DNA of 64,000 nt, from assembly GCA_964487795.1 (NCBI GenBank), contig CAZASI010000001.1, forward strand, positions 1-64,000, read 5' to 3'. This document shows positions 35,097-43,241 of the stretch, in pieces. The position numbers were made by a program, and so were the translations under genes. The stretch is from Patescibacterium sp964487795. GTDB taxonomy: Bacteria; Patescibacteriota; Patescibacteriia; Patescibacteriales; Patescibacteriaceae. Below the pieces are notes generated by a model. That model made no database searches. It was not told the DNA's origin and was given only the letters and a program-made list of their open reading frames with translations. Numbering within the stretch: position 1 is the first letter of the stretch; each line of letters begins with the position of its first letter.

Positions 35097-37406
35097 CTAA
35101 ATAACAATATTAATAATTTTACCTTTCACGACAACAACTTTTTTTATCTCTGACTCCCCTATCCATTTTTTTGTAGAATCCAAATTAAGAGCGGCAACTT
35201 TAATTTCATCAACACTTGCATCAAAATTAATTTCAAATGTATCACGCGTCTTACCATTAATCTGAATCGCAATTATAGCTGTTTGATTTACTAAATACTT
35301 CTCATCAAACACCGGCCAAATCGATTGAAATATTGAAGTTTTATTTTCCAATTCTTTCCATAACTCTTCTGCAAAATGCGGAGCAATCGGCGCAAGTAAT
35401 TGCGCTAAGATAGAAAATGATTCTTTGGAAATTTTCTCTTCATCCGCTAAGGCATTAGCATAAATCATTAAGCATGACACAGCTGTATTAAAGCGAAAAT
35501 CTCTAATATCATCTCCGACTTTTTTAATAGTCTGATGCATTAAAGCCCTAATCTTATCTGAGTCAGTAATATCTACGCTCACTTTCTCCGCTAAAAGTCC
35601 TATTCTATTAAGAAAAGACTTAGCTGCGGCCACACCGTTTTCTAAGAATGCTGCCGGCTGAGCAAAAGGCCCGATAAACATCATATATATACGAAGGGCA
35701 TCAGCACCATATTTTGCGGTCATTTCGTCAGGATTTACAACATTCCCCCAGCGTTTGCTCATCTTTCGGCCATCACCCGCCAATATTAAACCAACGGTTC
35801 GAAGCTCCATAAAGGGCTCAGAAGTTGAAACTGCTCCAATATCAAATAAGAATTTATGCCAAAAACGAGCGTAAATCAGGTGACGTGTTATATGCTCGTT
35901 TCCTCCAATATACATATCAACGGGCATCCATTGCTTTTCTTTCACTGGATCTACCAAGGCTTCATTATTATTCGGATCAATATAACGAAGATAATACCAA
36001 CTTGATCCCGCCCATTGCGGCATGGTATTTGTTTCTCGTTTTCCTTTTCCCCCACATTTTGGGCATGGAACATTCACCCATTCGGCAATGTCAGCCAGCG
36101 GTGACTCGCCTGTTCCCGTCGGTTCATAGCTTTCAATATTTGGTAATTCAACTGGTAAATCTTTTTCCGGTACCGCAACAACACCGCATTTTTCACAATG
36201 AACAATAGGAATCGGTTCACCCCAGTATCTCTGCCTCGAAAAAACCCAATCACGAAGTTTATAACTAATTGTTGCTTTGCCGAATTTTTCAGTATTTTCT
36301 TTTTTCAAATCCAGTGAAACTTCAACTTGCTTGAAAGGCAAATTATATTTTTTAGCAAATTCAGCGTCGCGTTCGTCGTGTTCAGGAACGGCCATCACGG
36401 CTCCGGTTCCATAATCCCCTAAAACATAATCGGCAATATATATAGGAAGCTCTTCACTGTTTGCAGGATTGATTACAAAAATTCCTTCAAGTCTAACGCC
36501 GGTTTTTTCTTTGCCTTCCGCGGTTCTATCTATTTCAGTTTTCTTTGTCGCTTCTTCAATATATTTTTTAACATCAGAAAGATTAGAAATCTTATTTTCT
36601 AATTTGTGAATTAGTTCATGTTCAGGTGCCAAAACAACATACGTCGCACCAAACAAGGTATCAGCTCGGGTTGTAAACACGGTAATCTTTTCTTCGCAGT
36701 CTCGAATCGCGAAATCAATTTCTGCGCCTTCTGATTTACCAATCCAATTCTTCTGAGATTCTTTTGCGGAATCAGTCCATTTCAACGGCTCTAAATCAGA
36801 GAGTAAGCGTTCCGCATAATCTGTAATACGAAGCACCCATTGTCTCATTGGCTTTTTCTCAACGATTGAGCCGCAGCGTTCGCAGCGTCCATCTTCCAAA
36901 TCTTCATTAGCTAAACCGGTCTTACAAGACGGGCACCAATTTATCGGTTCAAATGATTCATACGCCAAACCTTTTTCAAACATCTTAATAAACGCCCATT
37001 GGGTCCATTTATAGAATTTCGGATCCGTCGTATTGATTTCTCTCTCCCAATCATACGAAAAGGCTAAGCTTTTCATTTGTTCCTTAAAACGCTTAGTATT
37101 TGTTTCAACAGCCAGCTTCGGATGAGTTTTATTCTTTATCGCGTATTGTTCAGCCGGTAAACCAAAGGCATCCCAACCAGTGGTATGCAAAACCGCAAAA
37201 TTATTCATCTTTTTATAGCGCGCAAAAACATCGCTCGCTGTATAAATACGCGCATGCCCCATATGCAAACCTTCACCCGAAGGATAGGAAAACATATCAA
37301 GTGAATAATACTTTTGTTTGGCACCGGGCTCCTCGGTCAAATCAATCTTATTTTCCTCCCAGAATGTTTGCCATTTTTTTTCAATTGTTTCAAACTCGTA
37401 CTTCAT
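35097..37406 (-). CDS. leuS: Leucyl-tRNA synthetase
   Basis: This class I synthetase has HMGH at 48-51 in YPSGEGLHMGHARIY, zinc-binding WCPSC...CERCG near 155-185, a CP1 editing domain starting near 220 with FTTRADTLFGATYV, and KMSKRWGN as the KMSKS motif. The C-terminal domain ends with IQINGKTRDTFEI. At 769 residues it is shorter than E. coli LeuRS (860) but has all functional blocks. It is third in an operon with xth, a membrane protein and ksgA. Confidence 0.97.
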   Translation of the reverse strand: MKYEFETIEKKWQTFWEENKIDLTEEPGAKQKYYSLDMFSYPSGEGLHMGHARIYTASDVFARYKKMNNFAVLHTTGWDAFGLPAEQYAIKNKTHPKLAVETNTKRFKEQMKSLAFSYDWEREINTTDPKFYKWTQWAFIKMFEKGLAYESFEPINWCPSCKTGLANEDLEDGRCERCGSIVEKKPMRQWVLRITDYAERLLSDLEPLKWTDSAKESQKNWIGKSEGAEIDFAIRDCEEKITVFTTRADTLFGATYVVLAPEHELIHKLENKISNLSDVKKYIEEATKKTEIDRTAEGKEKTGVRLEGIFVINPANSEELPIYIADYVLGDYGTGAVMAVPEHDERDAEFAKKYNLPFKQVEVSLDLKKENTEKFGKATISYKLRDWVFSRQRYWGEPIPIVHCEKCGVVAVPEKDLPVELPNIESYEPTGTGESPLADIAEWVNVPCPKCGGKGKRETNTMPQWAGSSWYYLRYIDPNNNEALVDPVKEKQWMPVDMYIGGNEHITRHLIYARFWHKFLFDIGAVSTSEPFMELRTVGLILAGDGRKMSKRWGNVVNPDEMTAKYGADALRIYMMFIGPFAQPAAFLENGVAAAKSFLNRIGLLAEKVSVDITDSDKIRALMHQTIKKVGDDIRDFRFNTAVSCLMIYANALADEEKISKESFSILAQLLAPIAPHFAEELWKELENKTSIFQSIWPVFDEKYLVNQTAIIAIQINGKTRDTFEINFDASVDEIKVAALNLDSTKKWIGESEIKKVVVVKGKIINIVI

Positions 37407-37407
37407 A

Positions 37408-37803
37408 CTAATTCAATATAAAACGCAAAATAATATCCCAGAGCAATGCCAATCCGGAAATCACAAAAATAACAATGTAGTTCCATTTGGCTTTTGATGA
37501 TTCTAAACTATGTAAAGTTTTTACTAAAACTTCGCGATCGTCATTTGATAATGCATTTCCCTTAGAAACTTTTTCTTCCAAATTTCTTTCTTTAATAATC
37601 AACCAACGATTTTCTTCAATATTATAACGATGTGCAAAATACCAAATAAAACCAATCGTTCCGATATACCAGGCAATATCCGCCCACAAATGATTTGGTA
37701 ATCGATTCAGAAAAATAATGATGCGATACACGATAGTCGCAACCACGCCAACATAAAAAACTAATTCGCGATAAAATCTGTGATGTGTTTTAAATTCTGT
37801 CAT
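37408..37803 (-). CDS. Small membrane protein, three TM helices
   Basis: The 131-residue protein has hydrophobic helices at about 14-32 and 43-57 and a C-terminal one at about 108-129, separated by a charged helical stretch (about 60-105, ENRWLIIKERNLEEKV). No motif or family is recognised. It is fitted between xth (1 nt) and leuS (1 nt) and is clearly translated as part of that operon. The distribution of charges suggests the charged loop faces the cytoplasm. Confidence 0.65.
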   Translation of the reverse strand: MTEFKTHHRFYRELVFYVGVVATIVYRIIIFLNRLPNHLWADIAWYIGTIGFIWYFAHRYNIEENRWLIIKERNLEEKVSKGNALSNDDREVLVKTLHSLESSKAKWNYIVIFVISGLALLWDIILRFILN

Positions 37804-37804
37804 A

Positions 37805-38563
37805 TTATTTTAATTCAATCCCAATTGGACAATGATCTGAGCCCATGACTTTATCAAGAATAAAAGCATTTTTCACGGACTTGATTATTTTAGTTGATAC
37901 CAGGAAATAGTCAATGCGCCAACCAACGTTTCGAGCACGCGCGTTCATTCGTTGACTCCACCAAGTATATTGAACTTTATTAGGGAAAAAATGTCGATAG
38001 GTATCAACCAAACCAGCCTCAATATATTTTCTGCCCCAGGCTCGTTCCTCGGCCGAAAAACCCGGACTGAATTCATTTTCTTTGGGTCGTGCCAAATCAA
38101 TCTCTTCACGCGCGACATTAAAGTCACCACAAATTATAACCGGCTTTGTTTTTTCAAGTTTTTTTATATACTTGAGCATGGCCGCATTAAAATCGCTCTT
38201 ATAATCAAGTCTTGCTAATTCCGGTCGAGCGTTAGGGAAATAGGTATTGATTAAATAAAATTTTGAAAATTCAAGCGTCTGCGCTCGACCTTCAAGATCA
38301 AACTCTGAAATTCCAAAACCGTTGCGTATACTTATTGGTTTAATTTTTGTCAGAATTGCAGTCCCGCTATAACCCGGTCGCTTAGCCGGATGCCATATTT
38401 CCTCATAACCCTTAAAATCAAAAGCTTCCTTAGCACGGCGCGCATCATCAATCTTGATCTCTTGCAAAGCAATAATATCAGGTCTCGCGGACACTAAAAA
38501 ATCGCCAAATCCTTTACGGACCGCGGCGCGTATGCCATTGACATTCCATGAGATTAATTTCAT
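37805..38563 (-). CDS. xth: Exodeoxyribonuclease III (AP endonuclease)
   Basis: This EEP-fold DNA repair enzyme cleaves at abasic sites. All catalytic blocks are present: ISWNVNGIRAA at the N-terminus, LQEIKID (catalytic Glu) near 35, NTYFPNA, ICGDFNVA (Asp/Asn) near 145, TWWSQR, and the terminal GSDHCPIGIEL with the catalytic Asp-His pair. Length 252 is typical. It opens the operon xth-membrane protein-leuS-ksgA and is divergent from the DsbA-like gene. Confidence 0.96.
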   Translation of the reverse strand: MKLISWNVNGIRAAVRKGFGDFLVSARPDIIALQEIKIDDARRAKEAFDFKGYEEIWHPAKRPGYSGTAILTKIKPISIRNGFGISEFDLEGRAQTLEFSKFYLINTYFPNARPELARLDYKSDFNAAMLKYIKKLEKTKPVIICGDFNVAREEIDLARPKENEFSPGFSAEERAWGRKYIEAGLVDTYRHFFPNKVQYTWWSQRMNARARNVGWRIDYFLVSTKIIKSVKNAFILDKVMGSDHCPIGIELK

Positions 38564-38566
38564 AAG

Positions 38567-38595
38567 ATTGTATCACCCTGACTATCAGTGTATAA
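38567..38595 (-). promoter_or_regulatory. Promoter of xth-leuS-ksgA, overlapping the divergent promoter
   Basis: Minus strand TTATAC (38590-38595), 17-nt spacer, TACAAT (38567-38572) with TG one base upstream. Its -10 coincides with the -35 of the opposite promoter and vice versa, so the two cannot be occupied together. The leader would be essentially absent. Confidence 0.45.
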
Positions 38596-38596
38596 T
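38568..38596 (+). promoter_or_regulatory. Promoter of the DsbA/pilin-hydrolase operon
   Basis: TTGTAT (38568-38573), 17-nt spacer, TATAAT (38591-38596, consensus). Start near 38603, leader about 29 nt to the ATG at 38632. It would drive the long plus-strand operon to 46633. Confidence 0.65.
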
Positions 38597-38631
38597 AAAG
38601 TATATCTGACTCACACATTATCCGCAATTAC

Positions 38632-39351
38632 ATGCTTCCGACTGAGACAATTAGACACCATAGAATCAAAAAAATTATCATTGGAGTGATTATTGTCCCC
38701 ATTGCGCTTTTTCTTATGCTTTTAATAGTTGGTTTTGTCGCTAACGTACTTAATCGCAGTCAAAGAATCAGCCAGGGTGATTATTCACTAGAAGCAACAC
38801 CGACAAGTACCGCTACAGAATACAGTGGAGAATACAAAACTTTAGTTGAAGGAGTAGGCTCTCAATCAATCGGTGCCACAGAGCCGAAATTGACTATTGT
38901 AGAATTTGCCGACTTCGCCTGTCCTTTTTGTCTTTCATCTTTCCCCGCCCTGCGACAAGCCAGCGTAAAATATAAAGATAGCGTCAAAATTATTTTTAGA
39001 GATTGGCCCGGTCATACATATTCAATCCCATTATCTTTAAGCGCATATTGCGCGGGCGAACAAGGTAAGTTTTGGGAAATGCATGATAAGCTCTATCAAC
39101 GACAATCGGACACTTTTGGAGCGGACAAAAATGATTTAGCACAACTCGCCTCCGAGTTAGGTATTTATAACGAACAATTCCAACAATGTTTTGATAGTCA
39201 AAAATATCTATCCTTAATCAAGAAAAACTTTTCTGATTCGCAAACACTTCAAGTCAAAGGAACACCTACTTGGTTCTTTAATGGAAGTAAATACGAAGGC
39301 GCGATTACAGTAACAAACTTAGAAGCCATCATTAATGAGTTTTTGAAATAG
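38632..39351 (+). CDS. DsbA-like thiol:disulfide oxidoreductase, membrane anchored
   Basis: The protein has an N-terminal TM anchor (about 14-40), a Thr/Ser linker and a thioredoxin-fold domain with the active site ADFACPFC (Cys97 and Cys100). The helical insertion is typical of DsbA (YCAGEQGKFWEMHDKLY), and the cis-Pro loop is VKGTPTWFFNG. The family introduces or shuffles disulfides in exported proteins. It is the first gene of an operon encoding several Cys-rich exported proteins, and the window also encodes a giant Cys-rich surface protein, so those are plausible substrates. The next gene starts 1 nt after its stop. Confidence 0.92.
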   Translation: MLPTETIRHHRIKKIIIGVIIVPIALFLMLLIVGFVANVLNRSQRISQGDYSLEATPTSTATEYSGEYKTLVEGVGSQSIGATEPKLTIVEFADFACPFCLSSFPALRQASVKYKDSVKIIFRDWPGHTYSIPLSLSAYCAGEQGKFWEMHDKLYQRQSDTFGADKNDLAQLASELGIYNEQFQQCFDSQKYLSLIKKNFSDSQTLQVKGTPTWFFNGSKYEGAITVTNLEAIINEFLK

Positions 39352-39352
39352 T

Positions 39353-40426
39353 ATGAGGAAATTTTTTCGTTATCTTGTATCATGTAGTTTATTATTTATA
39401 ATAAGTTTAACATTTGTTAATACTTCATTCGCTATAGAAAAAAGAGGTTGCAAGAGTTACTACCCGAGTGGCAGACCAAGCAGTGAATGTTGTTTTTTTA
39501 AAGGTGGTGTTCCTGATTTAAAATTGTGGGGCTTGAATGATAAACCGTATAAAAATGCACAGGGCAAGGATGAATGGTGGTGTGGAGGACCTCCGGCAAC
39601 AGATTTTGAATGTTACTGTCAAAGAATTAAAAATGATTCTCCAACAGGAGTTGACGGTGAGGCCAAGGGGGCAATAAAAGAATCTGATCCGCTTACATAT
39701 ACCCCGCAAGTCAGCATTCCCGGAGATGACTCACCATTTACGGCAAATAAAACAGTGAGTGTCCCTGCTAATACTCAGCTTTTAGCCGATTATATTATTG
39801 CCATTTTTAAATATTCGACAGGTATTGTGGGTGTTATTGCCACAATTGTCGTTATGATGGGCGGAGTTCGTTGGCTGACTGCCGCGGGGGGCGCTGGAGT
39901 TAGTGAGGCTAAAACAATGATCATTAGCGGCATATCAGGTTTGGCGCTGACCCTTGGATCATTCTTGCTTCTCTCCACTATCAATACCAGTCTTGTTAAT
40001 TTTAAGGTTCAACCAGTCAAGCAAATCACGAAGATTGATTTATTTCAGTTTGGCTGTTGTGAAAAAATTAACAGTGACGATAGTAAAACTACTGAGAACT
40101 TAAAAGATATTGAATGTCGTGCACTCAAAGGATATAAAGCCACCTCATTTAGATATGGCTATAAAGCAGAGGCCAACGAATGTAAGCCTGATGAGAGAAA
40201 ACAAGCATGTTGTGAATTCGGTTGGTACAAAGAAGACACCTTCTTTAATGACGATGGGCCTCAAGTCTGCATTCATGAATTAATGGCCTCTGATACTGCA
40301 TTAGCTGACTTCCGGACAAAATGCACCGAAGAAGCTAAGAAATTAGATGTCGGCAAATATAACACTACGCAGATTAGCATTAAGGAAGGCAAGAAATGCC
40401 ATCCCCGATTATCGCAGTGTGAATAA
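39353..40426 (+). CDS. VirB2-like pilin-domain protein with Cys-rich ends
   Basis: This is the first of four paralogues. A signal peptide (about 1-28) precedes a Cys-rich N-terminal region (about 33-105). A paired-TM pilin core at about 145-210 contains IFKYSTGIVGVIATIVVMMGG, then a basic/polar turn with SEAKTMI, then a second helix ending TINTSL. This core matches the T4SS pilin (TrbC/VirB2-like) pattern of Patescibacteria. The C-terminal 140 residues are again Cys-rich (CCEK, ACCEFGWY) and carry no recognisable enzyme domain, unlike the next paralogues. Translation is coupled to the DsbA-like gene (TAGTATG). Confidence 0.75.
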   Translation: MRKFFRYLVSCSLLFIISLTFVNTSFAIEKRGCKSYYPSGRPSSECCFFKGGVPDLKLWGLNDKPYKNAQGKDEWWCGGPPATDFECYCQRIKNDSPTGVDGEAKGAIKESDPLTYTPQVSIPGDDSPFTANKTVSVPANTQLLADYIIAIFKYSTGIVGVIATIVVMMGGVRWLTAAGGAGVSEAKTMIISGISGLALTLGSFLLLSTINTSLVNFKVQPVKQITKIDLFQFGCCEKINSDDSKTTENLKDIECRALKGYKATSFRYGYKAEANECKPDERKQACCEFGWYKEDTFFNDDGPQVCIHELMASDTALADFRTKCTEEAKKLDVGKYNTTQISIKEGKKCHPRLSQCE

Positions 40427-40429
40427 TAT

Positions 40430-41515
40430 ATGAGAAATATATTTACAACAATTTTTATACTAACAAGTGTCTTCGTATTATTTTTTGCTGTTCAAGTAAA
40501 TGCACAAGCGGTTGAAGGATGCGCTTGGAGCTTTATGAAGGATGAAAATTATTGTTCAGATGAAAGTGGTGGCAATATCCCCACCACTGATGAAAGTTGT
40601 GCGGGAGATCCACCATCAGACGAATCAGCTTGTTGTTGTACAGCCGCAGGATGGCTCAAAATCAATTCACAGTACGATAATAACGGAAATAAAATAGGAA
40701 CGATTAACAATGAGCCCGAGAAACCGCGCGAAATTATCATGCCTAATCTCAGCGTTTCAATTCCCGGTCTCACGAAATTTAGCAAAGTGAGCTGCGATGA
40801 AAAGAATCCCGATTGCGCAATTCCCTGGATCGCAGAATATATCGGAGCAATTTTTGAGTATAGCATGTTAGCGATTGCGATATTGGCCGTTATTGTCATG
40901 ATGATTGGCGGCGTAATCTGGCTCACAGCCGGAGCAAATTCAAGTAGAATCAGCCAAGCAAAGGACTTTATAAAAAATGGTTTATTGGGAACCGTTCTAG
41001 CTCTCTGCTCATACATGGCTCTTTTCTTAATAAACCCTGATTTAACTATCCTGCCACCAATCAATATTTCCTACATTCGATATGAAGATTATGACCCGGA
41101 AACAGTTGACCCCGCATTTGATCGATATGAGGCTCCTAAAAATAATAAAAAATATCCCAATGTCGATAAAAAAAATCCAAAATGTGATGATTGTGTTGTC
41201 ACTACTTTAACTACAAAAAATAACAAAAATATTAATAAGGACTTAAATGCGCTGTTATTAAAGGTGAGATCAACTGTCGGTTGGCGTGTGACCGAAGCTT
41301 TCCCACCCAGTAGCCCGCACCAATCAAATTGCCATTATAATGGAAATTGCGTAGACGTAGGTATTTGGCCAGGCGCCAAAACATGTGCTAACTGGATAAC
41401 TCTAATGGCTGACTTTAGAAAAGCAGGACTCAATGTTTACAATGAAACTAAGTGTGGACCGGATAATCACAATACAAAATATGGTACCGGACCACATATG
41501 CATGTTAGCCATTAA
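40430..41515 (+). CDS. VirB2-like pilin domain fused to an M15-like peptidase domain
   Basis: A signal peptide (1-25), a Cys-rich region (30-130) with a CCC triplet, and a pilin core with two TM helices (about 136-205, IFEYSMLAIAILAVIVMM... then LLGTVLALCSYMALFL) are followed by a linker and residues 265-361. The latter resemble M15 D-Ala-D-Ala carboxypeptidases: SPHQSNCHYNGNCVDVG gives H302-x6-D309, and GPHMHVSH gives H356/H358. The ExxH glutamate of classic M15 enzymes is not seen. The domain would face outside and act on, or bind, peptidoglycan peptides. Confidence 0.7.
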   Translation: MRNIFTTIFILTSVFVLFFAVQVNAQAVEGCAWSFMKDENYCSDESGGNIPTTDESCAGDPPSDESACCCTAAGWLKINSQYDNNGNKIGTINNEPEKPREIIMPNLSVSIPGLTKFSKVSCDEKNPDCAIPWIAEYIGAIFEYSMLAIAILAVIVMMIGGVIWLTAGANSSRISQAKDFIKNGLLGTVLALCSYMALFLINPDLTILPPINISYIRYEDYDPETVDPAFDRYEAPKNNKKYPNVDKKNPKCDDCVVTTLTTKNNKNINKDLNALLLKVRSTVGWRVTEAFPPSSPHQSNCHYNGNCVDVGIWPGAKTCANWITLMADFRKAGLNVYNETKCGPDNHNTKYGTGPHMHVSH

Positions 41516-41523
41516 TCAGCCTT

Positions 41524-42900
41524 ATGAATAACAAATTCACTACAATTTTTATACTAACAAGTATCTTCTTGTTATTTTCTGCTGTTCAAGTACAAGCTAC
41601 CGCCCTACCAGGTTGTAAATATGAAGGACTTAATCGTCGTGGAGAATGCAGAAATCCAGAGGTTCTTACACCTGTTACTGCAGAATATTGTGCGGGTGAC
41701 ATTCCGGCGGGCTTTTACGAGGATCCACAGACAGAGGGGTGTTGTTGCACCAAAGAAGCAAATCTTATTATCAATTCACAGTATGATAATGAAGGAAATA
41801 AAATAGGAACGGTCAGCAATGAACCAAAGAAACCACGCAAGGTTATTTTGCCAACCTTAAGCGTTTCAATTCCTGAATTTCCAAAATTCAGCACAATAAA
41901 ATGCGATGAAGGAAATTCAGATTGCTCAATCCCCTGGATCGCAGAATACGTAGGAGCAATTTTTAAATATAGTATCTTGGCAATCGCTATTCTTGCCGTT
42001 ATTGTAATGATGATGGGTGGAGTTATGTGGCTCACTGCTGCCGGCAATGCGCAGAGAGTATCCGAAGCAAAGACATGGGTCATTAACAGTCTTGGAGGTT
42101 TAATTTTATCTTTAGGGTCGTTTCTTCTGCTTAATACGATTAACCCCGAATTAACAATTTTAAAAAGTATTAATGTTAAATATATTAAACTTATAGACGT
42201 ACCGGAAATTATTATTGACCCAATTGAAGCAGAAAAAAATATGAAATCAGGCCAACAAATACCGCTCGGAAAATATTGCGGCTGTATTGAATGGAAAAAT
42301 ACCAAATCAACCTCAACCTTAACTAGCGCCGCTGCGATAGACGAGGCAGTAAAGAAGCTTCATCCGAGTGGTCCACTTAACGGTTTAGGGAATGTTATTC
42401 TAGCAGCTTCCAATGAAACTGGGATTGATCCAGCATTTTTTCTCGGTAACGCAAAAGTTGACAGCGACATGGGCACATCGGGCGCAGGCAAAACAAATAT
42501 TAATCCTGGAAACATTACATGCTACAACAATAAGCCGCTGGAAGCGTGCAAACAATATTCCAGCGGATGTAACGGTAATTGGAACACTTCCGCTTCCTGG
42601 TCCGATGCCGTCAAATATTATTTTTGCTTCATGAAAAATGCCAGCACGATGTCAAAAGCAAAAACAATCAGACAACTTATTTCAACATATGCACCACCTT
42701 GCATGGTAAAAGAAAAATCAGGCGAATACGTATGCGGAAATAACACGGCACATTATATTGATTACGTCACTTCAACTATCGCGATGTATAACTCAGCCGC
42801 TACGATAAACGACAGCTCTGAAGGAAAGAGCTGCGACTGCTTTAATCCTTGCGACCGCTGCGCTCAAGCTGGTGAAACGTGCTGCGCTCCTAAAAAGTAA
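41524..42900 (+). CDS. VirB2-like pilin domain fused to a glucosaminidase/lysozyme-like domain
   Basis: Signal peptide, Cys-rich segment (30-135) and two-TM pilin core (about 144-207) are highly similar to the preceding paralogue (first 20 residues nearly identical), so the pair arose by recent duplication. After a linker, residues 265-440 resemble glucosaminidase (GH73/FlgJ-type) domains: LAASNETGIDPAFFLGNAKVDSDMGTSG aligns with the usual A..HESG-type block, followed by NPGNI and paired cysteines. The catalytic Glu position reads Asp313 (VDS for VES). The C-terminal tail CFNPCDRCAQAGETCC is very Cys-rich. Binding or cleaving glycan strands is inferred. Confidence 0.62.
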   Translation: MNNKFTTIFILTSIFLLFSAVQVQATALPGCKYEGLNRRGECRNPEVLTPVTAEYCAGDIPAGFYEDPQTEGCCCTKEANLIINSQYDNEGNKIGTVSNEPKKPRKVILPTLSVSIPEFPKFSTIKCDEGNSDCSIPWIAEYVGAIFKYSILAIAILAVIVMMMGGVMWLTAAGNAQRVSEAKTWVINSLGGLILSLGSFLLLNTINPELTILKSINVKYIKLIDVPEIIIDPIEAEKNMKSGQQIPLGKYCGCIEWKNTKSTSTLTSAAAIDEAVKKLHPSGPLNGLGNVILAASNETGIDPAFFLGNAKVDSDMGTSGAGKTNINPGNITCYNNKPLEACKQYSSGCNGNWNTSASWSDAVKYYFCFMKNASTMSKAKTIRQLISTYAPPCMVKEKSGEYVCGNNTAHYIDYVTSTIAMYNSAATINDSSEGKSCDCFNPCDRCAQAGETCCAPKK

Positions 42901-42901
42901 T

Positions 42902-43240
42902 ATGCGCTATATATTTTTAAGTATCGCCATACTAATCCTCCCCTCAATTTCTTTTGCCGCACAGGAATGTCGTTGGACCCAATTTGCAGTTGGCAGCTCT
43001 TGCGGACAAGTACTTGATAGTAATTGGAAGATTAAAGAATGGACCCAAGGCGCCAATAACAAGTGCCAAACCCAGACAAAACCCTCCGCCAAAACAGATA
43101 CCAATACTCTCTGTTGTTGCCATGAGGTGAGTTCTCAAAAAAAACCCTACACAAAAATTATTATCATAGGTTCACTGGCTGCTATTTTTGGGGTTATTAC
43201 AATTTTATCTTTTGCGATAAGAAAGAATGAAAATACATAA
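42902..43240 (+). CDS. Small Cys-rich exported protein with C-terminal TM helix
   Basis: The start is the ATG at 42902 (MRYIFLSIAIL), 1 nt after the previous stop, because it opens a signal peptide; an in-frame ATG at 42872 lies inside the preceding gene. The mature part of about 60 residues has seven or more cysteines, including LCCCHE, then a C-terminal TM helix (IIIIGSLAAIFGVITILSFAI) and a short basic tail. The N-terminal Cys-rich region resembles those of the flanking pilin-like paralogues, so it looks like that module without the pilin core. No known family. Confidence 0.75.
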   Translation: MRYIFLSIAILILPSISFAAQECRWTQFAVGSSCGQVLDSNWKIKEWTQGANNKCQTQTKPSAKTDTNTLCCCHEVSSQKKPYTKIIIIGSLAAIFGVITILSFAIRKNENT

Positions 43241-43241
43241 T

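Noticed and set aside
38577..38592. CTATCAGTG shared with the palindrome at 1435-1525
   Set aside because: Only 9 bp match and there is no second arm; probably chance within the promoter.
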